In this document: piece by piece, positions 36,977 to 46,105 of the stretch
Position numbering within the stretch: position 1 is the stretch's first letter
Layout: each line of letters begins with the position of its first letter
Assembly: GCF_019972295.1 (NCBI RefSeq)
Contig: NZ_BLJA01000001.1
Coordinates: 652,049-716,048, forward strand
Origin: Geobacter sp. AOG2
Lineage (GTDB): Bacteria; Desulfobacterota; Desulfuromonadia; Geobacterales; Pseudopelobacteraceae
Length of the DNA: 64,000 nt
Direction of reading: 5' to 3'
Program-made: the position numbers and the translations under genes
The notes under the pieces: model-generated
The model's database searches: none
What the model saw: the letters and a program-made list of their open reading frames with translations, nothing else
What the model was told of the DNA's origin: nothing

Positions 36977-37858
36977 ATGATGGAACACCTGATTGGAAAA
37001 GCCAATACGCTGATGGAGGCGCTGCCGTACATCAGGCGCTTTTCGGGAAAGACCTTTGTCATTAAATACGGCGGTCATGCCATGGCGGACGAAAGGCTGA
37101 AGGCCTCATTCGCCCTGGATGTGATCATGCTTAAATCTTTGGGGATCAACGCGGTCATCGTGCATGGCGGCGGCCCGCAGATAAACCAGACCCTTCAGCG
37201 CTATGGGATCGTCTCCGAATTTGTCCGCGGCATGCGGGTGACCGATGCCGAGACCATGTCGGTGGTGGAGATGGTACTGGTCGGCCAGGTGAACAAGGAG
37301 GTCGTCGGCTACCTGAACCAACATGGCGGTCGTGCGGTGGGGCTTTCCGGTAAGGACGGAACGCTGCTCTTGTCCAAGAAACTGCTTCAAGAGGTCAAGG
37401 CGGAGGACGGCTCCCACGAGATGGTGGATATCGGCTATGTGGGGGATGTGGTCAAGGTCAACACCGACCTGATCAAAACCCTGGAAGGCGGGAACTACCT
37501 GCCGGTGATCGCCCCGGTGGGGGTTGGCCCGGAAGGGGAAAGCTACAACATTAACGCCGATCTGGTGGCTGGCCGGGTGGCGGCGGCCCTACACGCCGAG
37601 AAATTGATCCTGCTGACCGATATCGCAGGGGTCAAGGACAGCAACGGTACCCTGCTCGGCAGCATCGCCGTGGCCGATATGCACCGTTTGATCGAGGAAG
37701 AGGCCATCACCGGCGGCATGATACCCAAGGTGGTCTGCTGCGCCGATGCCTTGAACGAAGGGGTCAGGAAGGCCCATATCATCGATGGCCGGGTCGAGCA
37801 CGCCGTGTTGCTGGAGATATTTACCGACGGCGGCATCGGTACGGAAATCGTGAGATGA
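36977..37858 (+). CDS. argB: Acetylglutamate kinase
   Basis: Phosphorylates N-acetylglutamate, the second step of arginine synthesis; 293 aa, normal length. Amino acid kinase fold: [10 protein letters not shown] near residue 28, [12 protein letters not shown], the late [29 protein letters not shown] and GGMIPKV. An arginine-sensitive N-terminal helix ([18 protein letters not shown]) is present, suggesting feedback inhibition by arginine as in Pseudomonas and Thermotoga enzymes. ATG at 36977 or the adjacent one at 36980. argD follows after a repeat element. Confidence 0.97.
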   Translation: MMEHLIGKANTLMEALPYIRRFSGKTFVIKYGGHAMADERLKASFALDVIMLKSLGINAVIVHGGGPQINQTLQRYGIVSEFVRGMRVTDAETMSVVEMVLVGQVNKEVVGYLNQHGGRAVGLSGKDGTLLLSKKLLQEVKAEDGSHEMVDIGYVGDVVKVNTDLIKTLEGGNYLPVIAPVGVGPEGESYNINADLVAGRVAAALHAEKLILLTDIAGVKDSNGTLLGSIAVADMHRLIEEEAITGGMIPKVVCCADALNEGVRKAHIIDGRVEHAVLLEIFTDGGIGTEIVR

Positions 37859-37864
37859 ATTATG

Positions 37865-37985
37865 AGGTTGTTGAAAAACAGCCATCTCGCCGCCGTCCTC
37901 GAAGTCCCTTTTGTGCGGCGTAGCGCTGCTACGCCTCCGCAGGGCCTTCTGCGGGTGCGACGATCTGACTATTTTTGAACAACCT
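37865..37985. repeat. Dispersed intergenic repeat, copy A (121 bp)
   Basis: Bounded by AGGTTGTTGAAAAA and TTTTTGAACAACCT, an inverted pair with one mismatch. The 28-base core at 37913-37940 contains the palindrome GGCGTAGCGCTGCTACGCC. The core occurs again, perfectly and in reverse, at 46031-46058 and in a diverged form at 40188-40215. It lies between argB and argD. Confidence 0.8.
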
Positions 37986-38023
37986 GGATATTTCAACAGC
38001 CTGTTTATGGGATTGGAAACGCA

Positions 38024-39220
38024 ATGAACACACAACAATGGATAGAAAAGTCGGATAAATACATCATGAAGACCTATGGCCGCTACCCCATCGTGCCGGT
38101 TAGGGGACAGGGATGCCGCCTGTGGGATGCCGACGGCAAGGAATATCTGGATTTTCTTGGGGGGGTCGCCGTCAACAACCTGGGGCATTGTCATCCTGCC
38201 GTCGTCGCCGCCCTGCAGAAACAGGCTGCCGAGTTGATCCACTGTTCCAACTACTACCAGATCCCGCAGCAGATTGAACTGGCCGAACTGTTGTGCAGCC
38301 ATTCGTTTGCCGACAAGGCCTTTTTCTGCAACTCAGGAGCGGAGGCCAACGAAGCGGCCATCAAACTGGCCAGGAAGTACAGCCGTGACAAGTTCGGCCC
38401 CGAGCGCTACGAGATCATTACCGCAGCCGAGTCGTTCCACGGCCGCACCATGGCTACCGTCTCCGCTACCGGCCAGGAGAAGGTGCAGCGTTTCTTCGAT
38501 CCGTTGCTACACGGCTTCAAGCACGTGCCTTTCGACGATGTCTCCGCCTTGGAGGCGGCCGTCACGGCCAACACCTGCGCCGTTATGCTGGAGCCGATTC
38601 AGGGCGAAGGGGGCGTCAACGTGCCGTCGCCCGGTTATTTCCAGGAAGTGCGGCGCATCTGCGACCAACTCGGCCTGATCCTGATCTTCGACGAGGTGCA
38701 GGTGGGCATGGGGCGTACCGGCAAGCTCTTTGCTTACGAACACTTCGATGTGCTTCCCGACATCATGACCCTGGCCAAGGCCCTGGCCGGTGGGGCGCCC
38801 ATCGGCACCATGCTGGCCAGGGACGAGTTTGCCGCCGCCTTCGTGCCCGGCACCCACGGCTCCACCTTCGGGGGCAATCCCCTGGTTTGCGCGGCGGCCA
38901 TCGCCACGGTCCGCACCATCCTGGAGGAGGGGATTCTCAACCGCACCGAGGAAATCGGCGAGTATCTGGTTGGAGAGCTGGAGTCTCTGGGGCGGAAATA
39001 TCCTTTTGTCAGGGAGGTGCGCGGCATCGGCCTGATGATCGGCATGGGCCTGTCTGTCCCCGGCGCCGAGATCGTCAAGAAGGGGCACAGCCGCGGCCTG
39101 CTGCTCAACGTTACCCACGACACGGTGCTGCGTTTCGTACCGCCGCTGGTGGTGTCCAAACAGGAAATCAATACGATGATTGCAATTCTCGACGGCATTT
39201 TTGCCGAGGTCGAGGCATAA
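38024..39220 (+). CDS. argD: Acetylornithine aminotransferase
   Basis: PLP enzyme of 398 aa that converts N-acetylglutamate semialdehyde to N-acetylornithine. Markers: PVRGQGCRLWDADGKEYLDFLGGVAVNNLGH, CNSGAEANEAAIKLAR, FHGRTMATVSATGQ, LIFDEVQVGMGRTGKLFAYEH and the Schiff-base lysine in LAKALAGGAPIG. It may also act in lysine synthesis, as ArgD does in many bacteria. It lies between argB and argF, 12 bases before the latter. Secure. Confidence 0.96.
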   Translation: MNTQQWIEKSDKYIMKTYGRYPIVPVRGQGCRLWDADGKEYLDFLGGVAVNNLGHCHPAVVAALQKQAAELIHCSNYYQIPQQIELAELLCSHSFADKAFFCNSGAEANEAAIKLARKYSRDKFGPERYEIITAAESFHGRTMATVSATGQEKVQRFFDPLLHGFKHVPFDDVSALEAAVTANTCAVMLEPIQGEGGVNVPSPGYFQEVRRICDQLGLILIFDEVQVGMGRTGKLFAYEHFDVLPDIMTLAKALAGGAPIGTMLARDEFAAAFVPGTHGSTFGGNPLVCAAAIATVRTILEEGILNRTEEIGEYLVGELESLGRKYPFVREVRGIGLMIGMGLSVPGAEIVKKGHSRGLLLNVTHDTVLRFVPPLVVSKQEINTMIAILDGIFAEVEA

Positions 39221-39232
39221 ACGGAGGAAATC

Positions 39233-40144
39233 ATGGCGCGACATTTTTTGGCGCTGCACGATTACAGCGAGATTGAACTCTACAGCATGCTCACCCTGGC
39301 GCGAGAGTTGAAGGAGAAACAGAAACAGGGCCTCCCCCACCGGCTTCTGGACGGCAAAACCCTGGCCATGATCTTCGAGAAGTCCTCCACCCGGACCCGC
39401 ATCTCCTTCGAGGTGGGGGTGTTTCAACTGGGTGGGCACGGCCTCTTCATCTCCAACAGGGATTCCCAGATCGGGCGAGGCGAGCCTATCAAGGATACGG
39501 CACGAGTCATGTCCCGCTACTGCGACGGCGTGATGATCCGAACCTTCGGCCAGGAGATCGTGGACGAGTTTGCCCGGTATTCATCCGTGCCGGTCATCAA
39601 CGGACTGACCGACCTGTTCCATCCCTGCCAGATCATGGCCGACCTGCTGACGGTCATGGAACACAAGGGTACCTACGAGGGGCTCAAGTTCGCCTGGGTG
39701 GGAGACGGTAACAACATGGCCAACACCTGGATCGAGGCTGCCGCCATCTTCGGATTCGACCTGGCCCTGGCCTGCCCTACGAGTTACCGGCCGGACCAGG
39801 CGGTGCTGGCCTGGGCCGATGCCAAGGCCCCCGGCAGGATCACTCTGACGGACGGCCCGAGGGCGGCGGTCAGGGATGCCGATGTGCTCAACACCGATGT
39901 GTGGGCGAGCATGGGGCAGGAGGCGGAACAGAAGGAGCGGGAGAGGGCATTTGCCGGCTACTGCCTGGATGACGCTTTGCTGGCCCTGGCCAAACCCGAC
40001 GCCATCGTCCTGCACTGTCTCCCCGCCCATCGTGGTGAAGAGATTGCCGACTCGGTTATCGAAGGGAAGAATTCGGTGGTTTGGGACGAGGCTGAGAACC
40101 GATTACATGTGCAGAAGGCGATCATGGCGACACTCATGGGGTAG
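39233..40144 (+). CDS. argF: Ornithine carbamoyltransferase
   Basis: Transfers carbamoyl from carbamoyl phosphate to ornithine, giving citrulline; 303 aa. Signature FEKSSTRTRISFEVG binds carbamoyl phosphate, then the HPCQ motif in LFHPCQIMADLLT, and the ornithine-side residues around HCLPAHRGEEI. CGGAGG precedes the ATG at 39233. Full length, no odd feature. Followed by a 195-base gap holding the second repeat copy, then argG. Confidence 0.97.
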   Translation: MARHFLALHDYSEIELYSMLTLARELKEKQKQGLPHRLLDGKTLAMIFEKSSTRTRISFEVGVFQLGGHGLFISNRDSQIGRGEPIKDTARVMSRYCDGVMIRTFGQEIVDEFARYSSVPVINGLTDLFHPCQIMADLLTVMEHKGTYEGLKFAWVGDGNNMANTWIEAAAIFGFDLALACPTSYRPDQAVLAWADAKAPGRITLTDGPRAAVRDADVLNTDVWASMGQEAEQKERERAFAGYCLDDALLALAKPDAIVLHCLPAHRGEEIADSVIEGKNSVVWDEAENRLHVQKAIMATLMG

Positions 40145-40149
40145 ACCGC

Positions 40150-40248
40150 TTTTCCGCCATGCCGGCGTTGCCCTGTGGGAACTCCTTGTGCGACATGGCG
40201 CTGCCACGCCTCCGCGGGTTCCCTGGGGCGCCTTGGCCTGACGAAAAA
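40150..40248. repeat. Dispersed intergenic repeat, copy B (99 bp)
   Basis: Ends TTTTCCGCCATGCC and GGCCTGACGAAAAA form an imperfect inverted pair. The core at 40188-40215 differs at four of 28 positions from copies A and C, including changes that break the central palindrome. It is the most diverged copy and lies between argF and argG. Confidence 0.7.
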
Positions 40249-40339
40249 TCGACGCTTCTTGAGGGATGGATAAAAGCACCGTTTCCCTGACGAAACATTG
40301 ATGGAATATTTCATACTAATCCGTTAAAGGAGAACCAAC

Positions 40340-41569
40340 ATGGCAAAAACTCAGAAACAGGAAATCAAGAAGATCGTCCTGGCCTATTCGGGTGGCCTGG
40401 ATACCTCCATCATCCTCAAATGGCTTAAAAACGAGTATGGTTGCAAGGTGGTGGCCTTTTCGGCCGACCTGGGGCAGGGGGACGAACTGGCCCCGATCCG
40501 TGAGAAGGCTCTGGCCACCGGCGCCGACAAGGTCTACATCGACGACCTGAGGGAAGAATTCGTGCGGGATTTCGTATTCCCCATGTTCCGCGCCAATGCC
40601 ATCTACGAAGGGCATTATCTGTTGGGTACCTCCATCGCCCGGCCGCTTATCGCCAAACGTCAGATGGAGATCGCCGCCAAAGAAAAATGTGATGCCGTCT
40701 CCCACGGCGCCACCGGCAAGGGGAACGATCAAGTCCGTTTCGAACTGGCCTACTACCACTTCAACCCCGCCATCAAGGTCGTCGCCCCCTGGCGCGAATG
40801 GGACCTGAACAGCCGCCAGGCCTTGATCGAATACGCCAAGAAGAATGGCATCCCGATCCCGGTCACCAAAAAGCGCCCTTGGTCTTCCGACCGCAACATG
40901 CTGCATATCTCCTTTGAGGGCGGCATTCTGGAGGATACCTGGGCCGAAGCGCCCGAGGAGATGTATGTATTGACCACGCCGCCGGAAAAGGCCCCCAATA
41001 AGCCGCAGTACGTGGAGATCGAGTTCAAGAACGGCAACGCCGTGGCGGTGGACGGCGAGAAGATGACGCCGGCTCAGTTGCTGGCCCACCTCAACTTCCT
41101 GGGGGGGCAGCACGGTATCGGCCGGGTGGACCTGCTGGAAAACCGTTCGGTGGGTATGAAGTCCCGCGGCGTCTACGAGACCCCCGGTGGCACCATCCTG
41201 CGCGAGGCCCACTCGGCGGTGGAACAGATCACCATGGACCGCGAAGTCCTGCGCATCCGTGATAGCCTGATTCCCGAGTATGCCCGGCAGATCTACGCCG
41301 GTTACTGGTTTTCCCCCGAGCGCCAGATGCTCCAGACGCTGATCGACGATTCCCAAAAGTGCGTCAACGGCGTGGCCCGCGTCAAGCTGTACAAGGGGCT
41401 CTGCCGCACCGTGGGACGCAAGTCCGAGACCGATTCACTCTTCAATCTGGATTTTGCAACTTTCGAGAAGGATCAGGTATTCAACCAGGCTGACGCCGAA
41501 GGCTTCATCAAGATCAATTCCCTGCGGCTCAGGATCAGGTCGCTGATGCAGGCCAACCGGAAGAAATAG
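40340..41569 (+). CDS. argG: Argininosuccinate synthase
   Basis: Condenses citrulline and aspartate with ATP; 409 aa. The P-loop-like pyrophosphatase motif is [13 protein letters not shown], followed by [29 protein letters not shown] and the late [28 protein letters not shown] precedes the ATG. Length is normal. The gene sits between argF and argH; a hairpin after it may end one transcript. Secure. Confidence 0.97.
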   Translation: MAKTQKQEIKKIVLAYSGGLDTSIILKWLKNEYGCKVVAFSADLGQGDELAPIREKALATGADKVYIDDLREEFVRDFVFPMFRANAIYEGHYLLGTSIARPLIAKRQMEIAAKEKCDAVSHGATGKGNDQVRFELAYYHFNPAIKVVAPWREWDLNSRQALIEYAKKNGIPIPVTKKRPWSSDRNMLHISFEGGILEDTWAEAPEEMYVLTTPPEKAPNKPQYVEIEFKNGNAVAVDGEKMTPAQLLAHLNFLGGQHGIGRVDLLENRSVGMKSRGVYETPGGTILREAHSAVEQITMDREVLRIRDSLIPEYARQIYAGYWFSPERQMLQTLIDDSQKCVNGVARVKLYKGLCRTVGRKSETDSLFNLDFATFEKDQVFNQADAEGFIKINSLRLRIRSLMQANRKK

Positions 41570-41599
41570 GACATTTGTTTGCACGGCGTTTTTTTGCAC

Positions 41600-41631
41600 A
41601 CGAAGGGGCATGCCATGGTATGCCCCTTCGT
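41600..41631 (+). terminator. Hairpin after argG, possible terminator
   Basis: Perfect 12-bp stem ACGAAGGGGCAT / ATGCCCCTTCGT with an 8-base loop. Only two T residues follow, so it may be a weak terminator or an mRNA-stabilising structure between argG and argH. Confidence 0.5.
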
Positions 41632-41762
41632 TGTATCCGCTTCCTTTGCGGTTTAGCACAGGAAAGAAAAAGTCGCACCTCTCCGCTTTGATTTTATCCA
41701 TTTTTCACGTATAGTAGCGGCCGTCATCAACTTTACTCTCAAGCACGAGGAACCGAGATACC

Positions 41763-43139
41763 ATGTCCAAAGACAAGCTGTGGGGCGGTCGCTTCACCCA
41801 GCCCACCGATAAATTCGTTGAGGAGTTCACCGCCTCGATCCAGTTCGACAAGCGTCTCTATCACCAGGATATCCGCGGCTCCATTGCCCACGCCCGCATG
41901 TTGGGCAAGCAGGGGATCATCCCCATGGAGGATGTGGAGCAGATCGTCCACGGCCTGCAGCAGATCCTGCAGCAGATCGAGGCGGGAGAGTTCGACTTCT
42001 CCATCGCGCTGGAAGACATCCACATGAATATCGAGTCGAGGCTGTCCGCCAAAATCGGCGAGGCTGGCAAGCGCCTGCATACCGGCCGCTCGCGCAACGA
42101 TCAGGTAGCTCTGGATATTCGCCTTTATCTGCGGGATGAGATCGTGGATATCACCACCTATCTTGACCTGCTGATCGACGCGCTTTTGGGGCAGGCCGAG
42201 ACGAATCTTGATGTGATCATGCCCGGTTTCACCCATCTGCAAACCGCCCAGCCGATCCTGTTCAGCCACCACCTTATGGCCTATGTAGAGATGTTCAAGC
42301 GCGACAAGGGACGCATGGATGACTGCCTGAAACGGGTCAACGTGCTCCCCCTGGGAGCCGGCGCCCTGGCTGGCACAACCTTTCCCATAGACCGGGAGTA
42401 CGTGGCCGAGCAGCTCAATTTCCCCGCGATTACTCGCAACTCCTTGGATTCTGTTTCGGATCGGGATTTCGGCCTGGAATTTCTGGCGGCGTCATCGATC
42501 CTGATGATGCATCTGTCCCGGTTTTCCGAGGAGTTGATCCTCTGGTCCACCAGCGAGTTCCGGTTCATCGAACTGTCGGACGGCTTCTGCACCGGTTCGT
42601 CCATCATGCCCCAGAAGAAGAACCCGGACGTACCCGAACTGGTGCGGGGCAAAACCGGCAGGGTCTACGGCAATCTGATGGCGCTTTTGACGGTGATGAA
42701 GTCGCTGCCGCTGGCCTACAACAAGGATATGCAGGAGGACAAGGAACCTCTTTTCGACACCATCGACACAGTTAAGGGGAGCCTCAAGATCTTTGCTGAC
42801 ATGATCAAGGAGATGCGGGTCAACGAGGCGTCCATGCGTCGCGCCGCCGGTTATGGTTTTTCCACCGCCACAGACGTGGCCGACTACCTGGTGCGCAAAG
42901 GGCTTGCCTTCCGCGACGCCCATGAGGTGGTAGGGAAGGCGGTAGCCTACTGCGTCGAAAACGAGATGGACATCACCGAGCTTTCGCTGGCCGAGTGGCA
43001 GCTGTTTTCGGCCAAGATCGACAATGATATCTTCGAGGCCATAACTGTCGAGGCCAGCGTCAATGCCCGCAACGTCCCTGGCGGTACGGCCAGGGTCCGG
43101 GTCGAGAGCGAGATTCGCGCCGCGCGTGAGGGAAAGTAG
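41763..43139 (+). CDS. argH: Argininosuccinate lyase
   Basis: Splits argininosuccinate into arginine and fumarate, the last arginine step; 458 aa. It begins [24 protein letters not shown], has [21 protein letters not shown] and TTHLQ-like [12 protein letters not shown], and the superfamily signature [22 protein letters not shown] with the catalytic loop serine. Complete and normal. It is followed after six bases by the ExeA-like ATPase gene, so that unit may be transcribed through. Confidence 0.97.
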   Translation: MSKDKLWGGRFTQPTDKFVEEFTASIQFDKRLYHQDIRGSIAHARMLGKQGIIPMEDVEQIVHGLQQILQQIEAGEFDFSIALEDIHMNIESRLSAKIGEAGKRLHTGRSRNDQVALDIRLYLRDEIVDITTYLDLLIDALLGQAETNLDVIMPGFTHLQTAQPILFSHHLMAYVEMFKRDKGRMDDCLKRVNVLPLGAGALAGTTFPIDREYVAEQLNFPAITRNSLDSVSDRDFGLEFLAASSILMMHLSRFSEELILWSTSEFRFIELSDGFCTGSSIMPQKKNPDVPELVRGKTGRVYGNLMALLTVMKSLPLAYNKDMQEDKEPLFDTIDTVKGSLKIFADMIKEMRVNEASMRRAAGYGFSTATDVADYLVRKGLAFRDAHEVVGKAVAYCVENEMDITELSLAEWQLFSAKIDNDIFEAITVEASVNARNVPGGTARVRVESEIRAAREGK

Positions 43140-43145
43140 TGCCCG

Positions 43146-44009
43146 ATGTACTGTGATTTTTTCGGATTCACCGAAAAGCCTTTTACGATCACGCCCAATC
43201 CCCAGTTCATCTACCTGAGCGGCAACCATCGCGAGGCGTTTGCCCATCTTCTGTACGGCATCGACAGTCATGCCGGTTTTATCGCCATGACCGGCGAGGT
43301 CGGCACCGGCAAGACCACGGTGCTGCGGACCTTATTGTCGCAACTCGACCCGGAAAAATACAAAAGCGCTCTGATCTTCAACCCCTGCCTGTCGGGAGAA
43401 CAGCTTCTGGCGAGCATCTGCCGGGATTTCGGTATCGAGGCTGCGGAGAAGAACAGTTTTGCTTACCTGGAGGTCCTTAACCGCTACTTGTTGGAGCAGA
43501 ATGCCGCCGGCCGCACCTTGGTACTGGTGATCGACGAGGCCCAGAACCTGGCTCCTGAGGTCCTGGAACAGGTACGCATGATATCCAATCTGGAGACGGA
43601 GCGGGACAAACTTATCCAGATTATTCTGGCCGGTCAGCCCGAACTCGATGCCGTATTCAACCGCCACGATCTGCGGCAGCTTAACCAACGCATCACGGTT
43701 CGCTGCAGGCTGTCGCCCATGGGACTGGACGACACGAAAGAGTATATCAGTCATCGTCTGAAGATCTCCGGGAGTCGTATTCCAGGGCTGTTCTCCGAGG
43801 GGGCGGTGAAACGCATCTACCGCGTTTCGGGCGGTATTCCCCGCCTTATCAATGTTGCCTGCGAGCAGGCGCTGCTCATGGCCTGGACGCGGGAAAGCCT
43901 GACGGTAACGCCGGACATAGCCGCCAAGGTCATTGCCGAAGCCGGGTTTGCGGGTCCCCGTAGGGGCCTTTGGAAACGAATCGCCGGTCTGTTCTTTCCG
44001 GGAAAGTGA
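43146..44009 (+). CDS. ExeA/GspA-like AAA ATPase
   Basis: Protein of 287 aa starting YCDFFGFTEKPFTITPNPQFIYLS, the typical opening of ExeA/GspA and related MSHA ATPases. Walker A is TGEVGTGKTTVL, Walker B LVLVIDEAQNL, with the sensor region IILAGQPEL and the C-terminal lid GGIPRLINVACEQALL. There is no peptidoglycan-binding extension, as in short family members. With the GspB-like protein downstream it forms the pair that in type II secretion places the secretin in the outer membrane. It could equally serve pilus or MSHA-type assembly; the secretion genes are elsewhere. Confidence 0.88.
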   Translation: MYCDFFGFTEKPFTITPNPQFIYLSGNHREAFAHLLYGIDSHAGFIAMTGEVGTGKTTVLRTLLSQLDPEKYKSALIFNPCLSGEQLLASICRDFGIEAAEKNSFAYLEVLNRYLLEQNAAGRTLVLVIDEAQNLAPEVLEQVRMISNLETERDKLIQIILAGQPELDAVFNRHDLRQLNQRITVRCRLSPMGLDDTKEYISHRLKISGSRIPGLFSEGAVKRIYRVSGGIPRLINVACEQALLMAWTRESLTVTPDIAAKVIAEAGFAGPRRGLWKRIAGLFFPGK

Positions 44010-44019
44010 TCAGAAACGT

Positions 44020-44748
44020 ATGAGTTATATCCTCGATGCCTTGAAAAAGCTGGAATCCGAAAAGGAACGGAAGGCCCGCGGCAGCGGCATGATCAATATC
44101 GCCGGGGAATTGTTCAAAAACGGTCCGGTTCCTCAAAAAGAACGCCGTAACTGGCCCGTAATTATGGGGCTGGCGCTGTTGGCATCACTCATAACCTTCG
44201 GTATGACCTTCCTGCTACTGCACGACGGCAAGGGGAAGAAACATGCCATTTTACCATCCCAGGTCACACCGGTACCGGTTACACTCTCGCCGGCACCACC
44301 ACCGTCCCTTTCCGCCAGACCGATGCTGCCCGTACCGCCGCCCAAACCTTCTGTGGCTGTTCCCCCGCAGAAAGGCGCGCCGCCCCCGGCAAAGGCACTG
44401 AAAACCGGCAGGACCCCGCCGGTGCCCCGGCACGCCCCAGTCGCCAAGCCGATAAAACGTGTTACTCCGGTAGGTGGAGAGAACATCAACGTCCCTGTAG
44501 AATCTGCCAAGCCCGCTGCCGTGTCCCTTGTCCCCGCCCCAGCGGATATCAAGGTGTCGGGCATCGCCTGGCAGGAACATCGTGCCGCATCGCGGGCGGT
44601 GGTGAACGGTTTTCTCCTGCGGGAAGGCGATCAGGTTGCCGGTGCCAGGATCGTGGAGATCTTCCAGAACAGAATTCGTTTCAACTCGGCGGCGGGAACA
44701 TTCGAGGTGTACCTGGTCGCTACCGGTTTACCGGGACCACCAAAATAG
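44020..44748 (+). CDS. GspB-like pilus/secretion assembly protein
   Basis: Protein of 242 aa. It begins SYILDALKKLESEKERKAR, the hallmark N-terminus of GspB/ExeB-type proteins, then has one membrane helix (about residues 44-65), a long Pro- and Ala-rich periplasmic linker and a C-terminal GspB domain: KVSGIAWQEHRAASRAVVNGFLLREGDQVAGARIVEI. ExeAB complexes help insert secretins. The ATG at 44020 lies ten bases after the ATPase gene; an in-frame ATG at 43933 is inside that gene and is rejected. Confidence 0.88.
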   Translation: MSYILDALKKLESEKERKARGSGMINIAGELFKNGPVPQKERRNWPVIMGLALLASLITFGMTFLLLHDGKGKKHAILPSQVTPVPVTLSPAPPPSLSARPMLPVPPPKPSVAVPPQKGAPPPAKALKTGRTPPVPRHAPVAKPIKRVTPVGGENINVPVESAKPAAVSLVPAPADIKVSGIAWQEHRAASRAVVNGFLLREGDQVAGARIVEIFQNRIRFNSAAGTFEVYLVATGLPGPPK

Positions 44749-44766
44749 ATGGATGCCGAGGTTCGT

Positions 44767-45528
44767 ATGGGCGGTCGTTTTCTGCTGTTGTTCGTTGTAG
44801 TGTCGTTGGTTGCCGGTTGCGGGAAAAAGGGGCCTCTACTCTATCCTGACATGCTGGTCCCGGCTGCCGTGTCCGGTTTGACTGCCAGCCAGAGCGGCTC
44901 AAGCGTTAAGCTTGCCTTTGTGCTGCCCGATAAGGATTTGGCCGGGCGTTCCCTCCGGGATTTGGCCGGCGTAAGTATCTTCAAGCGTGTCGAGTCATCG
45001 CTTCAACAGCCCGATTGCCCCGCCTGCACAGACGATTTTCACCTTTTTCGCAAGCTCTATCTCGATCTGCCCGATGCCGCCCAGGTCTACGGCAACAAGG
45101 TTGTGCTCCTAGACAGCGAGACGCCCAGGGATACCGCCTACAGTTACTATGTTGTTCCCTTTGCCCGCGACAACTCCGTAGGGCCGAGTTCGGCGCCTGT
45201 GCGTGTGAGAGTGACGAGGTCACCGCTTCCTCCGGTTCTCCAGGTCCTGCCGGCGCCCACGGAGATCAAGCTGGAATTCGTGGCTCTGGCTCCCGAGGAA
45301 GGCACCCTTGTTGGATATAACGTGTATCGCGGCGCCAAAGGCGAACTCATGCCTTATCTGCCGCTGAACAAGGAGCCGCTTGCGGAAACCGTCTATGTGG
45401 ATTCTGGCCTTGAGCGCAAGATGGTCTATCGCTATGTGGTTAGGGCGGTGGTGCGTATGCCGTGGGGTGGGATCGCCGAAAGTGTTGCGTCAAACGAAGA
45501 GGAAGGGGCCTTGAAGGAAGAGGAGTGA
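44767..45528 (+). CDS. Lipoprotein with fibronectin-type-III-like domains
   Basis: Protein of 253 aa with a type II signal peptide ending in the lipobox LVAGCGKKGPLLYPD. The residues after the Cys match the CGKKGPL pattern of small LptM/YifL-like lipoproteins, but here about 230 further residues follow. They have repeating beta-strand patterns like fibronectin type III (for example DTAYSYYVVPFARDNSVGPSS and MVYRYVVRAVV). The ATG at 44767 has GAGG five bases before it; an ATG directly after the GspB stop (44749) is alternative. It probably belongs with the ExeA/GspB pair. Function unknown. Confidence 0.8.
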   Translation: MGGRFLLLFVVVSLVAGCGKKGPLLYPDMLVPAAVSGLTASQSGSSVKLAFVLPDKDLAGRSLRDLAGVSIFKRVESSLQQPDCPACTDDFHLFRKLYLDLPDAAQVYGNKVVLLDSETPRDTAYSYYVVPFARDNSVGPSSAPVRVRVTRSPLPPVLQVLPAPTEIKLEFVALAPEEGTLVGYNVYRGAKGELMPYLPLNKEPLAETVYVDSGLERKMVYRYVVRAVVRMPWGGIAESVASNEEEGALKEEE

Positions 45529-45572
45529 TTTGCGGCAATACGCGGCGTCGCAAATGGAACCGTAAAAACATA

Positions 45573-45602
45573 GAAAAGGGCATCCCGCGGGATGCCCTTT
45601 TC
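45573..45602. terminator. Bidirectional intrinsic terminator
   Basis: 14-bp stem GAAAAGGGCATCCC / GGGATGCCCTTTTC with a very short GC centre (the loop would open by a pair or two), between the lipoprotein gene and atpE. Confidence 0.85.
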
Positions 45603-45633
45603 TGTTACGCGTAACTGTCGATGCGGCAAGAAA

Positions 45634-45909
45634 TTACTTGGCGACGGTTTCGGCCAGCTTGGTTGCGATCTCTTTGTAGGGGTTGGCGAACAGGATGATC
45701 AGGCAGACAACCAGGGCGTAGATGGCCAGGGACTCGATCATGGCCAGACCGATCATCATGGTGGTCAGGATTTTGCCGGAAGCGCCGGGGTTACGGGAAA
45801 CGCCCTCAACGGCGCTTTTAACTGCCAGACCCTGACCGATGCCGGTACCCAGGGTGCCCAGTGCCATGCCGATACCTGCTGCCAGAACGCACATCGTGAA
45901 AAAGCTCAT
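45634..45909 (-). CDS. atpE: ATP synthase F0 subunit c
   Basis: Ring-forming proteolipid of 91 aa with two membrane helices joined by the polar loop SRNPGASGKI. Helix 1 has GTGIGQGLAV with Gln26; helix 2 has MIGLAMIESLAIYALVV with the ion-binding Glu59, then Ser60 and Tyr64. The Gln/Glu-Ser/Tyr pattern resembles sodium-binding rings, although the Thr that completes the classic sodium site is Leu61. The family call is certain; proton or sodium use is open. Follows atpB on the same strand, with a repeat between. Confidence 0.95.
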   Translation of the reverse strand: MSFFTMCVLAAGIGMALGTLGTGIGQGLAVKSAVEGVSRNPGASGKILTTMMIGLAMIESLAIYALVVCLIILFANPYKEIATKLAETVAK

Positions 45910-45997
45910 TGTTACTTCTCCTCTCTTCTTATGGTAGTTATCCTAAACAGTATAGGATCTGTGAAAACGTTATTGATACGAATGTAGAGGCGAGGCA

Positions 45998-46095
45998 TTT
46001 TCCGTCCTGGCAAGGCTGTCGAGGGTGAGCGCGGAGGCGTAGCAGCGCTACGCCGCACAAGCGAGTCCGAAGACTTACGCAGCCAGGGCGGAAAA
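45998..46095. repeat. Dispersed intergenic repeat, copy C (98 bp)
   Basis: Ends TTTTCCGTCCTGG and CCAGGGCGGAAAA form an inverted pair with one mismatch, and these ends resemble those of copy B. The core at 46031-46058 is the exact reverse complement of the 28-base core of copy A. It lies between atpB and atpE, within the transcription unit. Confidence 0.8.
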
Positions 46096-46105
46096 GGACC
46101 GCCGC

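Noticed and set aside
40316-41356. Minus-strand open frame of 346 codons opposite argG
   Set aside because: Shadow of argG in a complementary frame, no ribosome site, no motif.
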